From the NCBI GenBank assembly GCA_040882465.1, contig JBBEBG010000029.1, positions 22,759 to 86,758 on the forward strand: a stretch of DNA of 64,000 bases, written 5' to 3'. A program made the translations under genes and the position numbers. Shown one piece after another: positions 26,601 to 33,912 of this stretch. Every line of letters starts with the position of its first letter. Positions within the stretch are counted from its first letter, which is position 1. This DNA is from Gemmatimonadota bacterium (GTDB taxonomy: Bacteria; Gemmatimonadota; Gemmatimonadetes; Longimicrobiales; Gaopeijiaceae). A model generated the notes under the pieces. It was given only the letters and a program-made list of their open reading frames with translations. It did not search any database and was not told the DNA's origin.

Positions 26601-27701
26601 CGCCAGGATCTGGATCGAGACGGTGTCGGCGGAGACATTGTCTTGCCTGTCGGTCGCGGTGACGATCACCTGGACCATTTCCGCGCCGATGAGTGCGTTC
26701 GCTTTGAGGAAGCGGGTGAGCGTGGTGTCCGCTGAAGCCTGGACGAGGTTGATGTTCCAAGGATTGTAGCGGTCGATGACCTCGAAGGTCCCGAGATCCG
26801 GGTCGCCTCGGAAGGCGACGCCTTCGATCCTCACCAGCGACACCTTGTCGTTGTCGGTGACCCGCACGCGCACCAGAACCGAGTCGGCCTCGGCCACCTG
26901 GAGGCCCGGCGCCGGAAGCTGGATGTCCACGACCGGGTCCTCTTCGTCAATGAAGATGACCTCGATCGAGTCGGCTTCCATCCCCATCCCGAAATTCCCC
27001 TCGAGGTCCCACGCAAAGGGATTCAGCGCATAGTCGCCAAGGGGGAAATCAATGGGGACATCGAAGGTGAATTGGGCCACGTTCACGAGGCCGCCGATCA
27101 GGACGGAGTCCCGCGCCACCTGCTGCTGCGCCGGCGAGAGCATCTGATAGCCGATCGCCCGCAACCCGATGTTATCCTCCCCCTGCACTTCGATGTCGAA
27201 GCTCTTTCCCTGTCCGACGACCCCCTGTCCGACCGCGAGTGTCGTGGTCGGCGGCGTCGTATCAATGGCCCGGACCGTGTCCACGCTCGGAAGGCTTCGG
27301 TTTCCCTGGGCGTCGTACGCGATCGCGGTGACCACGACGAGGGTGTCCGTAATCGGTTTTGGAATCTCGAAGTCCGTCCCGGCCGAGAAGTCCGTTTCGT
27401 TGTTCTGCGACATCTGGACGCGCCGGAAAGCGAACTCGCCTCCGGTCGCGGTCAGGACGATCGAGTCCACCCGCACGAGTGCCACGGCTCGGGTTTCAAC
27501 GGACAGGAGCCCGCCCGACATCACGGAGGGCGGGAGGAGGAAGTTGATGATCTGCGGACCGATGCCGACGCCCGGCCCGAAGAGGTTCTGGCCTTCGCAC
27601 CCCCATGCGGCAAGCGCGACAAGAGCGCCCGTTACGGGGGCTCTCCAGCGTCTCCGCCGCCGAGCGGCGCGTGCCAAGGGGCCAATCATCGGAGTCGTCA
27701 C
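23664..27701 (-). CDS. Giant lipoprotein with Ig-like repeats, three RGD motifs and a beta-propeller-like C-terminus, last gene of the pil operon
   Basis: The protein has 1345 residues. The signal RAARRRRRWR plus a hydrophobic stretch ends in the lipobox AAWGC (Cys35). Residues ~60-790 are successive Ig/cadherin-like beta domains, each with VTATD- or RVTDND-type strands. Three of them share the motif G(V/I)(A/S)xRGDxDL, with RGD at 298, 419 and 537, about 120 residues apart. Residues ~860-1345 look like a beta-propeller (LLILSNISLGHLEVFDLAT, DENLLFVANSGGTNISRV, TNRVEIYDTRNYFRSGHV-like turns), with a few Cys. The GTG start lies one base after the pilQ stop region, so it is the distal gene of pilMNOPQ. 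No family assigned. By position and architecture it may act as a pilus tip or adhesion partner like PilY1 (inference). Confidence 0.75.
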   Translation of the reverse strand: MTTPMIGPLARAARRRRRWRAPVTGALVALAAWGCEGQNLFGPGVGIGPQIINFLLPPSVMSGGLLSVETRAVALVRVDSIVLTATGGEFAFRRVQMSQNNETDFSAGTDFEIPKPITDTLVVVTAIAYDAQGNRSLPSVDTVRAIDTTPPTTTLAVGQGVVGQGKSFDIEVQGEDNIGLRAIGYQMLSPAQQQVARDSVLIGGLVNVAQFTFDVPIDFPLGDYALNPFAWDLEGNFGMGMEADSIEVIFIDEEDPVVDIQLPAPGLQVAEADSVLVRVRVTDNDKVSLVRIEGVAFRGDPDLGTFEVIDRYNPWNINLVQASADTTLTRFLKANALIGAEMVQVIVTATDRQDNVSADTVSIQILADESPPVVVINAPGTGAIFNIGDSISLLATVSDPNGFVKSGVVSVRFQGISLRGDPDLLAEEEIVRFQPREVQLDPPRILPQQILRLMIPVPDTTEEAVHFIVTATDARGNVAADTITVTLTATEELAPSIQILNPTVDSGSSLTDSIFVRARIQHPIGVARVIFSGVAHRGDRDLGTHQEVLRYAPKVVDFSSPLPMDTIIARFLQPLGTVSESVYIRVVAEDAFGVVGRDSVLITMGGPSVQLPDLVDGQSISAGQALPIRVTATDPAGVNLVRVEISGADTATLEDFVLAGQNPNAIDLTFDYTIPALASGPLTIRATARNTNGIFGTAPLVTLNVISGGGGVDGIAPEVRILIEPQGAVGDPNRIEVTDSIRVSVTARDNAGGSGVQRTGYTVRVVRRDNQADTLWLADTISTGGGVGGTVTRVFRLRALEDFVDSLGDPFYDPVNRPDTLDLDFFGWSMDAMGNCAAAVSSTLFQRLGCATVTDGGDDFTVATGETGQHVVLALVSGETVRLPAGGSIADAAIHAPEGLLILSNISLGHLEVFDLATRTYESPILVGSDPWGLAPGLIDENLLFVANSGGTNISRVDVGGRMELNRISTPNTLLWDVQESVNQGQVNFTAIPFDFSDRPQFVAEDVAGRLVYSTRPTGAAPDGTIRLVDFGVGPTPEVLLFTGHGRTTPSDGWRALGNVDRAFTEPGGIFLRTHQPGTPATEFTTAVYTGVCPTDGTCGAFAELLGDVSTAVPADPLFWPVGFQGRWDIESVGLTDTTFIARSGDGSVVAIGEGATATTGRIFLWRAADESITDAITVVDLVGNAAERVLGVAMNQDGTMGVGRGLFGVYFFDRDLRLIGSPAISAGGGGVALHPTHTGEGLATPANRAYAFVPVGNNRVEIYDTRNYFRSGHVHIRDTIVGPVRSTLPFPGDNAGLTCGTDGSGAVILAGSDDACVAVKLYGVGSQGGVVVINVTKADILRGP

Positions 27702-27702
27702 G

Positions 27703-29514
27703 TCAGCGACTGATCTCGGGAGTGACCAGGATCAGGAGGTCCCGCTGGATCGTCTGTTCCCGGGACAGTCGGAAAAATCGCCCGATGAGGGGAAGGTCCT
27801 GAAGAAGGGGGATCCCTGCCCGCGACTGCGTCAGCTCGGTGACAGTGAGGCCGCCGATGACCACGGTTTCGCCGTCCGGGACCAGAACCTGCGTGTCCAC
27901 GGACTGTGTGTTGAAGATGAAGCCGATGTCGGCGTTCGGAGAGATCTCTAGGCCCGACCTTTCCGCGCGGACATCCATCCAGATGAGATCTCCGGCCGTC
28001 ACGTGCGGCGTCACCTCGAGGATGATCCCGGTCTCCTCGATCTGGACCGTGGCCTGCGGGAACTGCGCGCCCGCCTGTTGGCCGCCACCAGCCGCTCCCG
28101 CGTCCACGACGCGGATCGGGGTGCGTTCGCCAACCACGATTCGTCCGAGACGATTGTCGAGAACGCGCGTGGACTGCGCGGACTGGACGTCGCTCAGATT
28201 GACCGACTGCAGTGCTTCCACGAAGGAGATCAGGGTATGGCGCCCCATGATCAGCGAGGTGAGGAGTTGGAGCGCCGGCCCGGTGACCCGCTGGTTCGCG
28301 TTCCCGAGCGCCGCGATCGAATTCCCTCCGAGGGCGACGACGTTCGTCCCGACCCCGACTACCTCTCCATCCTCGGGATCAACGCTGATCTGACCATCTC
28401 CGTTTACGTCGATCCCTCCCGGCGTGAGTTGATTGAGCTGGTTCCCCTGCGAGTCCTTGAGATCGTAGGTGATGCCGAACTCCTGCAGGTCCGTCCGGTT
28501 CACGAAGAAAATCTTCGCCGAGATCATCACTTCGGGAGTCCGCAGATCGAGCCCGTTCACAAGCTGTTCGACGGAGGCCATGACCCGCGGGATGTCGGTC
28601 ACCACCAGCTGATTGGTGGATGTGCTGACGGCGACGCTGCCACGCTCGCTCAGGAGAGTCTCGATCGAAGTCTGGAGCTCGGATGCAGTCGCGTAGTTGA
28701 CGCGGAACGTGCGGGTCACAACCTGCTCGACCTCTTCGCGACTCTGAAGCGCGGAGAGTTGATCCACCAAAATGATCCCCGACGCCAGCTCTTCGGCCGC
28801 GAGCCCCTGGGACTCGAGGATCGCCTGGAGCGCGATGTCCCAGGGCTGGCCGCGAATATCCAGGTTGACGGTCCCCGTGACCCCCGCGCCCGGCACGATC
28901 GAACGATTCGAGAATTCCGCGAAGTCGAAGAGGACTTCGAGGATGGGAGTGTTCACGTAAGTGACCGAAATCGGGTCCACGAACTGCTGCGGCGCCAGGC
29001 CGCTCCAGCGCGGGCGGCTGGCCGTCGCCGCGGCCGCCGCGGGCGTGAGCAATGCAGAGGCGACACCGGTCGAGGCAGGGGACGAAACCGAGGTCGCGGA
29101 AGCCCAAGGCTCAAAGTCTCCCCAGGGGTTTTCGAGGGAGATACGGACGTAGCCGTCCCCCGACGAGAGCGAGTACCCGACCGGTCCCAGGACTTCGAGT
29201 ACGATCCGGACGATGTCGTCCGAATACTGGCTTGCGCGAATCGTCTGCACGCCGCCCCGCCCGAGATTCTCGAAGCTCTCTCGGGGAAGGAGAAAGCGCG
29301 CGTTGATGAGGTCCACCACGATTCGATGGGGGCCCTCCATCATGAAGTCGCGCGTCTCCACGCCTCCGGCGACCGCGATGACCACCTCGGTCTTCTGGGC
29401 CGACGGAAGGATCTGTAATCCGGTCACGTCTCCGGCGGCGGTGCCGTCCGCTCTGACGCCAGTCGCCATCAGGAGTGCGACGGTCCAAGTTGCCCATACC
29501 GAAGTCATGACCAC
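27703..29514 (-). CDS. pilQ: PilQ, type IV pilus outer-membrane secretin
   Basis: The protein has 603 residues. The signal peptide ends near ATGVRA. An AMIN domain spans ~30-125 (peptidoglycan binding). A secretin/TonB short N-terminal domain spans ~180-245 (ISVTYVNTPILEVLFDFAEF, WDIALQAILESQGL). An N1 domain is at ~265-325, and the secretin core at ~400-603 (ALQSVNLSDVQSAQSTRVLD, GIILEVTPHV, VPDGETVVIGGL, GIPLLQDLPLIGRFF). At 369-380 an insert reads DVNGDGQISVDP, a calcium-loop-like sequence. It forms the outer-membrane gate for the pilus. It overlaps pilP and abuts the giant lipoprotein gene. Confidence 0.93.
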   Translation of the reverse strand: MVMTSVWATWTVALLMATGVRADGTAAGDVTGLQILPSAQKTEVVIAVAGGVETRDFMMEGPHRIVVDLINARFLLPRESFENLGRGGVQTIRASQYSDDIVRIVLEVLGPVGYSLSSGDGYVRISLENPWGDFEPWASATSVSSPASTGVASALLTPAAAAATASRPRWSGLAPQQFVDPISVTYVNTPILEVLFDFAEFSNRSIVPGAGVTGTVNLDIRGQPWDIALQAILESQGLAAEELASGIILVDQLSALQSREEVEQVVTRTFRVNYATASELQTSIETLLSERGSVAVSTSTNQLVVTDIPRVMASVEQLVNGLDLRTPEVMISAKIFFVNRTDLQEFGITYDLKDSQGNQLNQLTPGGIDVNGDGQISVDPEDGEVVGVGTNVVALGGNSIAALGNANQRVTGPALQLLTSLIMGRHTLISFVEALQSVNLSDVQSAQSTRVLDNRLGRIVVGERTPIRVVDAGAAGGGQQAGAQFPQATVQIEETGIILEVTPHVTAGDLIWMDVRAERSGLEISPNADIGFIFNTQSVDTQVLVPDGETVVIGGLTVTELTQSRAGIPLLQDLPLIGRFFRLSREQTIQRDLLILVTPEISR

Positions 29515-30125
29515 CCTCCGTTACCGTTCAAGGCGGTGTGCGCGTGCGCCCCATCGGGAGCGGCGTTCTCCACGGAGCCACCCGCCGGGGCTTGCTCGGG
29601 GGCAGGTCGGTCCTGGGCATCCTGCACGGCCGCGATGGCCGGATCGGGCGTGCTAAAGTTCCGCCTGAGCTCCAACATGCGCGTTTCCCTCAACCCGAAC
29701 TCCACGACTTCCAGGAGAACCATTTGGTCGCGGATCTCCAGAAGCCTGATGTCGCCGAGGATGTCACCGACCCTGAGGCGATAGGTTCGCTCCGGGGCAC
29801 CGCCCTGCTGAGTGCCTGGTTGCCGCGCTCCCACGAGGGCGATGGATGAAGCCGGATTCGAAGAGATGATCCGGCCCATGAGCACCAGATCCTCGAAGCG
29901 CGGACCCACCGAAGCCGCCCCGGTGAGAGGACGAAATGGATTCCTCCGGTCGTAACCCGGATAGCTGAAGACTTCACGGTCGTACACGAGCTCGATCGTA
30001 TCCGCGGGGACGTCTAGCGGAGTTCCTCCCGGAGACGTTTGCTGCTGCGCGAAGATCGGGTCCCCGTTCAGGGTCCCGCCTGCCAGGAGCGCCGCGGTTG
30101 CCATGGCTTTCAGTCCCCCACTCAT
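29505..30125 (-). CDS. pilP: PilP-like type IV pilus alignment protein
   Basis: The protein has 206 residues with an N-terminal signal ending near DPIFAQ. The central part has the PilP landmark GYDRRNPFRPL and a beta-sandwich (DLVLMGRIISS, ERTYRLRVGDILGDIRLLEI), as in the domain that binds the PilQ N0 region. The C-terminus is Ala/Pro-rich. No lipobox Cys is seen, unlike classical PilP. Position between pilO (ATGA overlap) and pilQ (10-base overlap) supports the call more than sequence does. Confidence 0.8.
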   Translation of the reverse strand: MSGGLKAMATAALLAGGTLNGDPIFAQQQTSPGGTPLDVPADTIELVYDREVFSYPGYDRRNPFRPLTGAASVGPRFEDLVLMGRIISSNPASSIALVGARQPGTQQGGAPERTYRLRVGDILGDIRLLEIRDQMVLLEVVEFGLRETRMLELRRNFSTPDPAIAAVQDAQDRPAPEQAPAGGSVENAAPDGAHAHTALNGNGGWS

Positions 30126-30736
30126 TCGTTGACCCTCCCGACGTCCGCGGGGACGGCAGCCACGCCGGCGGCGCCAGGGAGGACGTACGTGAGGACGCGG
30201 AAGCGCGCGGTGACGGGAGCCACCATCGTTTCTTGGGGAGGTGTACCGGTGTAAGGCTCCACGTCCAGCCCAATCGGCGTGATGATTCGTGAAAGGGAGG
30301 CGATGGAAGCCAGAAACCGGCCGACGGGATGGAAGTCCCCCACCACGGCGACCTCGTAGCTCTGCTCCGTATAGAACTCGCCCGCTTCGCTGGGACCTGG
30401 ATTCAGCGCCCCCATCTCTACTCCCACGCGCCGCGCCTCGAGCACGATGCTGTTCAGGAGCGCGGGCACTTCGTCATTTTGGGGGATGAGTTCCTCGAGC
30501 CGCCGGACGTGCCGCTCGTAGATCACGAGATCGTCTTCGAGATCGGCGCTTCGGGCCTCCACCACACGCGCCTGCCGATTGCGGTTCTCGAGGCCGTCCA
30601 GCCGGGCCTGAAGCGAGTCTATCCCGTCGAGCTGGGGCGTGTACCAATACTCGTAGAATCCATAACCGACGGAGATCGCCGCGATGATGATGATCAGCGC
30701 GATCTGATGGTTCCTCTCCTTGGGGAGGAGTGACAT
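30122..30736 (-). CDS. pilO: PilO, type IV pilus inner-membrane alignment protein
   Basis: The protein has 204 residues. A short cytoplasmic stretch MSLLPKERNHQ precedes one transmembrane helix (IALIIIIAAISVGYGFYEY). A coiled coil follows (LQARLDGLENRNRQARVVEA), then the two ferredoxin-like periplasmic folds (VPALLNSIVLEARRVGVEM, YEVAVVGDFHPVGRFLASIA). It pairs with PilN to connect the inner-membrane platform to PilP/PilQ. It sits three bases after pilN and overlaps pilP. Confidence 0.9.
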   Translation of the reverse strand: MSLLPKERNHQIALIIIIAAISVGYGFYEYWYTPQLDGIDSLQARLDGLENRNRQARVVEARSADLEDDLVIYERHVRRLEELIPQNDEVPALLNSIVLEARRVGVEMGALNPGPSEAGEFYTEQSYEVAVVGDFHPVGRFLASIASLSRIITPIGLDVEPYTGTPPQETMVAPVTARFRVLTYVLPGAAGVAAVPADVGRVNE

Positions 30737-30739
30737 CGC

Positions 30740-31435
30740 TCAGTCCCCCTGCACGCCGGGCGGAACCACCGATGGCCCGAAGAGGGGAATGAGCTCGATC
30801 ACTTCCGGGGGAGGTTCGCGGCTGAACCCTTCGAGAGTAAACGAGTAGACGAACTGGCTGGTCCCGGGTCCGGTCGGAACGGAGACCTGCTCGGAGGAGA
30901 TGAGCGACACGCGTTCGATGAAGGGCGACGCCTCGAGGTTCTCCATCAGCGTCGTGAGCCCGAAGTAGGTTCCCGACTGTCCTTCCAGTCGGAAGAGGAC
31001 TTCCGCTCCCCCCCCGGTCACCTCCGTCATGCGGGTAAGCCAGGTGTAGTCCGGGAGCGCTCGCCCGACCTCGTCCATCAGGTGAGGCCAAAGATATCGC
31101 GCGTCGTCGATGTCCTGAATCACGGCAACCCGCCGCGCGATCGTGTCGCGGCGAGCTTGAAGCACTCCAGTCCGGCGAATGATCTCGGAAAATCGCGCGG
31201 AATCCGCCTGCTGGAGCTCAATCTGAACTTGGAGCTCTTCGGCGACGCCGATGACCCCCAGGAAGAGCCAGGCGGCGCCCCCGAGGACTCCGATCACGGC
31301 GATTCCCGCCGCCATGGACCAGCGGCCCATCCTGGGCGCCTTCCCCCCACCCCCGAACTTGGGAAGCGAGAAAGAAAACTTGGGCCCGCGAGAGGATTTC
31401 CTCCGGGCGCCGGGCCTGAGGTCTACCTCGATCAC
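30740..31435 (-). CDS. pilN: PilN, type IV pilus inner-membrane alignment protein
   Basis: With GTG at 31435 the protein has 231 residues beginning VIEVDLRPG, which matches the conserved PilN N-terminus (I-N-L-L/R-P) that docks in PilM. One transmembrane helix (AAGIAVIGVLGGAAWLFLG) is followed by a coiled coil and a periplasmic ferredoxin-like fold (YTWLTRMTEVTGGGAEVLF). GGAGG lies six to seven bases before the GTG. The frame stays open to 31600 inside pilM, but those residues are atypical. A Gly-rich basic segment between the PilM-binding motif and the helix is longer than usual. Confidence 0.9.
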   Translation of the reverse strand: MIEVDLRPGARRKSSRGPKFSFSLPKFGGGGKAPRMGRWSMAAGIAVIGVLGGAAWLFLGVIGVAEELQVQIELQQADSARFSEIIRRTGVLQARRDTIARRVAVIQDIDDARYLWPHLMDEVGRALPDYTWLTRMTEVTGGGAEVLFRLEGQSGTYFGLTTLMENLEASPFIERVSLISSEQVSVPTGPGTSQFVYSFTLEGFSREPPPEVIELIPLFGPSVVPPGVQGD

Positions 31436-31454
31436 CCGATCCTCCGCATCTCGG

Positions 31455-32492
31455 TCATGGAGCGCGGAGCGCCAGACCCAGGGGGAGAAGGAGCATCGGA
31501 CCCACCTCGTCGAGGACCAGGTTGGTCGGCGTCCCAGCGCGGACGGGGATCCTCTCGAATGGATTGACGAGGATCGTCTCGACGGCGAGGCGCCCCCCAA
31601 TCGCTTCGGCGAGCCCGGAGATCCGCGCTCCGCCGCCCGAGAGGTAGATGCGGCCGAGCCCGGCTCCCGAGTCCCGCGTGGTCAAGAAGGCGGCAGCCCG
31701 TTCGACACCCACGGCAACTTCGTCGGCGCTGCCGCGGACAAAAGCCATGATGTCCTGTGGGCGCACCTTAGCCTGGAGGAGCTCGTCGGCCGCTTCGGCT
31801 GTGAGGCCCCGCTCTCTCTGCAGATCCTCACGCATTTTCCGGGAGCCGAAGGGAATGTCGCGCGTGAGGATCGGACTCCCGTCCTCGAGAATGTTCACGT
31901 TCGTCATCTCGTGTCCGACATTCACGAGCGCAACGATCCCCTGCATCCCCTCGGGATAATTTCGCTCGAACGCGTTATGAAGCGCGAAAGCGTCCACGTC
32001 GATGAGACGAGGCGACAGCCCCGCCTCGGCGAGGAGCGCGACCTTGTTTTCCACGAGCTCCCTTTTCGCCGCGACCAGCAGAACCTGCATCTGAAGGCCG
32101 TCCGAATCCGGATCCAGAATCTCGAAGTCGAGCTCCACGCTGTTGATGTCGAAGGGCACATGCTGCTCGGCTTCCCAACGGATCACCTCGCGTGCGTCCG
32201 ACTCCTTCATCCGGTCCATCTCGATCTTCTTGATGATCACGTCGTGGCCGCCGACCGCGGTCACGACCTCCTTCTTCTTGAGGCCGGACTCGGCGACGAG
32301 CTCCCTTACGGTTTCGGATACCAGTCCAGGATCCATGATTTCCCCCTCCACGATGGCGTCGGGGAGGAGGGGTCTCATTGCGATCCGAACCACTTCCGGA
32401 TAGTCCCCGGAGTGGTCCACCTCGACGAGCTTCACGAAACCGCTCCCTATGTCGAGGCCGATCGAGGTCTTTTTTTGTCCGAATAGGCCCAT
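31455..32492 (-). CDS. pilM: PilM, actin-like cytoplasmic type IV pilus assembly protein
   Basis: The protein has 345 residues with an actin/FtsA-like fold. Motifs include SIGLDIGSGFVKLVEV (phosphate 1), VVTAVGGHDVIIKKIEM, WEAEQHVPFDINSVELDF (PilM signature), ALVNVGHEMTNVNIL (phosphate 2) and RIYLSGGGARISGL (adenosine motif). It binds the PilN N-terminus and links the cytoplasmic motor to the alignment complex. It is first of pilM-N-O-P-Q-lipoprotein, with a candidate sigma-70 promoter just upstream. Confidence 0.95.
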   Translation of the reverse strand: MGLFGQKKTSIGLDIGSGFVKLVEVDHSGDYPEVVRIAMRPLLPDAIVEGEIMDPGLVSETVRELVAESGLKKKEVVTAVGGHDVIIKKIEMDRMKESDAREVIRWEAEQHVPFDINSVELDFEILDPDSDGLQMQVLLVAAKRELVENKVALLAEAGLSPRLIDVDAFALHNAFERNYPEGMQGIVALVNVGHEMTNVNILEDGSPILTRDIPFGSRKMREDLQRERGLTAEAADELLQAKVRPQDIMAFVRGSADEVAVGVERAAAFLTTRDSGAGLGRIYLSGGGARISGLAEAIGGRLAVETILVNPFERIPVRAGTPTNLVLDEVGPMLLLPLGLALRAP

Positions 32493-32542
32493 CGAAGTCT
32501 ATGCCGCCTTAGAGTAAACAGATTTTTCCCTTAGGCGATAAC

Positions 32543-32572
32543 AGGTTACCACCCGTCATCGAATGTTGTCAA
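32543..32572 (-). promoter_or_regulatory. Candidate sigma-70 promoter of pilMNOPQ
   Basis: On the minus strand a perfect -35 TTGACA is followed after 18 bases by TAACCT, a weak -10. This sits about 50 bases upstream of the pilM ATG, in the only gap (134 bases) between the minor-pilin operon and pilM. The -35 is convincing, the -10 is not. Confidence 0.4.
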
Positions 32573-32626
32573 GCAAGTAATTCCGCAAGCCCTCGGGGTT
32601 CCTGTACCTCCGTGAACTGTTTTTGC

Positions 32627-33865
32627 TCAGAACGATGCCCCCGTGATGTCGACCCACCCGCGTTCCGCGAGCGGGGCCAGCCGATTGAGTGCCGAGTTGT
32701 TCATGACCGCCCGCTGGACCGCGCATCGGGAATTGCGAACGATGGAGGACCCGACGAAGGACTGCTCCCCGCCCGCGAGCGTGTCCCCAAGAATGGCCAG
32801 GTTGGCGGACATGACACCGCCCGACACGCGCGGGGCGTCCTGCCCCGAGCCCTGGACGCCGAACTCCCCCTGCACGATGATGATTCCGTAGTAGTGGAAC
32901 GAACCTCTGAGGTCCAAGTCGCCATCGACGAGCAGGATTCCTTGCCCCCGCCCGTTGGACTGGAGATTTGCGTTCCCGTTGATGTAGACGATCGGGAAGT
33001 AGCTCCCACAGGCTCCGGACGGGTCGTTGGGATCCCCCCAGTTCATGGGGTCCGCGTAGTTGCATGCCCCTGAACCCGTGAGAGACGGGGTCATCCCGTT
33101 GTGGCTTCCGCCCGGAAGGGTGATGGTCGCCATCGCCGCGAGGTCTTCCCAAGTCGTGTCGCCGAACTGCTGGAAGCTCTCCGCGTTCAGATTCGGATCC
33201 TCGACGTGTGCCTCCGGGGACCCGCTCACTACCGCGTTTCCCTGGGTCGTCACGGTCCGCGGGGGTGTGGCGACGTCGGTGACCACCGCGGGGAGATCCT
33301 CCAGGGGACTCGGGCACAGATCCGCGCCCCAGCCCGCGGGATTTTGATCCTCTCCGCGGATCTGCGCGGATCCGCGAACGGTCACGTCGCCCCGCGTCAC
33401 GAGCGCCGCCGGGGGCGCGAGATCCACCGAGAGGACTCGCGCGAGAATGCCGAGCGTACGGCTGGCCTCAGCGCCCATGGGAGCCGGAACGGTGCCCGTC
33501 GTAATCACGAAGAAGAGCCGATCGTCCACCTTTCGGACCTCCGCCTCCCAAGCACCCTGCGGAGAGGATCCATTGATCGTCTCGGTATTTCCCCAAACGG
33601 TAAGCGTGCTCGCTCCAGGGTTGTACGTACCGAGAACGGTGTTCATGCCGTTCTCCGCGACGTAGAAGGCCTGAGAGCCGCGTTCCGTCGCCTGCCCGAT
33701 GCGTGATTCCTGGGTCGCGAGAACGATCCCCCCGGTCACCAACACACCAACCACGACGAGGGCGAACACGGCCGCGGGCAGTGCGAAGCCCCGCGATGTA
33801 GCGCATGGCCGCGCGACACCTGCCACTCCCCTGGACACAAATTCACACCTCAGTGACTCGCTCAT
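32627..33865 (-). CDS. PilX-like minor pilin / pilus assembly protein (operon A)
   Basis: The protein has 412 residues from ATG 33865, which is preceded by AGAGG; the longer GTG start at 33898 has no ribosome-binding site. The N-terminus has a PilX_N signature: GFALPAAVFALVVVGVLV then SRIGQATERGSQAFYVAENG. The remaining ~330 residues are beta-rich with regularly spaced glycine turns (NGNANLQSNGRGQGILLVDG, GDLDLRG), resembling a beta-helix/bactofilin-like repeat, plus paired cysteines (ADLCP; GACNY/GACGS). It is the last gene of the FimT-PilV-PilW-PilX operon immediately before pilM. It has a shorter paralogue at 35976-36878. Confidence 0.8.
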   Translation of the reverse strand: MSESLRCEFVSRGVAGVARPCATSRGFALPAAVFALVVVGVLVTGGIVLATQESRIGQATERGSQAFYVAENGMNTVLGTYNPGASTLTVWGNTETINGSSPQGAWEAEVRKVDDRLFFVITTGTVPAPMGAEASRTLGILARVLSVDLAPPAALVTRGDVTVRGSAQIRGEDQNPAGWGADLCPSPLEDLPAVVTDVATPPRTVTTQGNAVVSGSPEAHVEDPNLNAESFQQFGDTTWEDLAAMATITLPGGSHNGMTPSLTGSGACNYADPMNWGDPNDPSGACGSYFPIVYINGNANLQSNGRGQGILLVDGDLDLRGSFHYYGIIIVQGEFGVQGSGQDAPRVSGGVMSANLAILGDTLAGGEQSFVGSSIVRNSRCAVQRAVMNNSALNRLAPLAERGWVDITGASF

Positions 33866-33912
33866 CTTGAAGACCTCTTCTCTTGTAAGTTCTTTCACTG
33901 TTGTCGTTTTCG

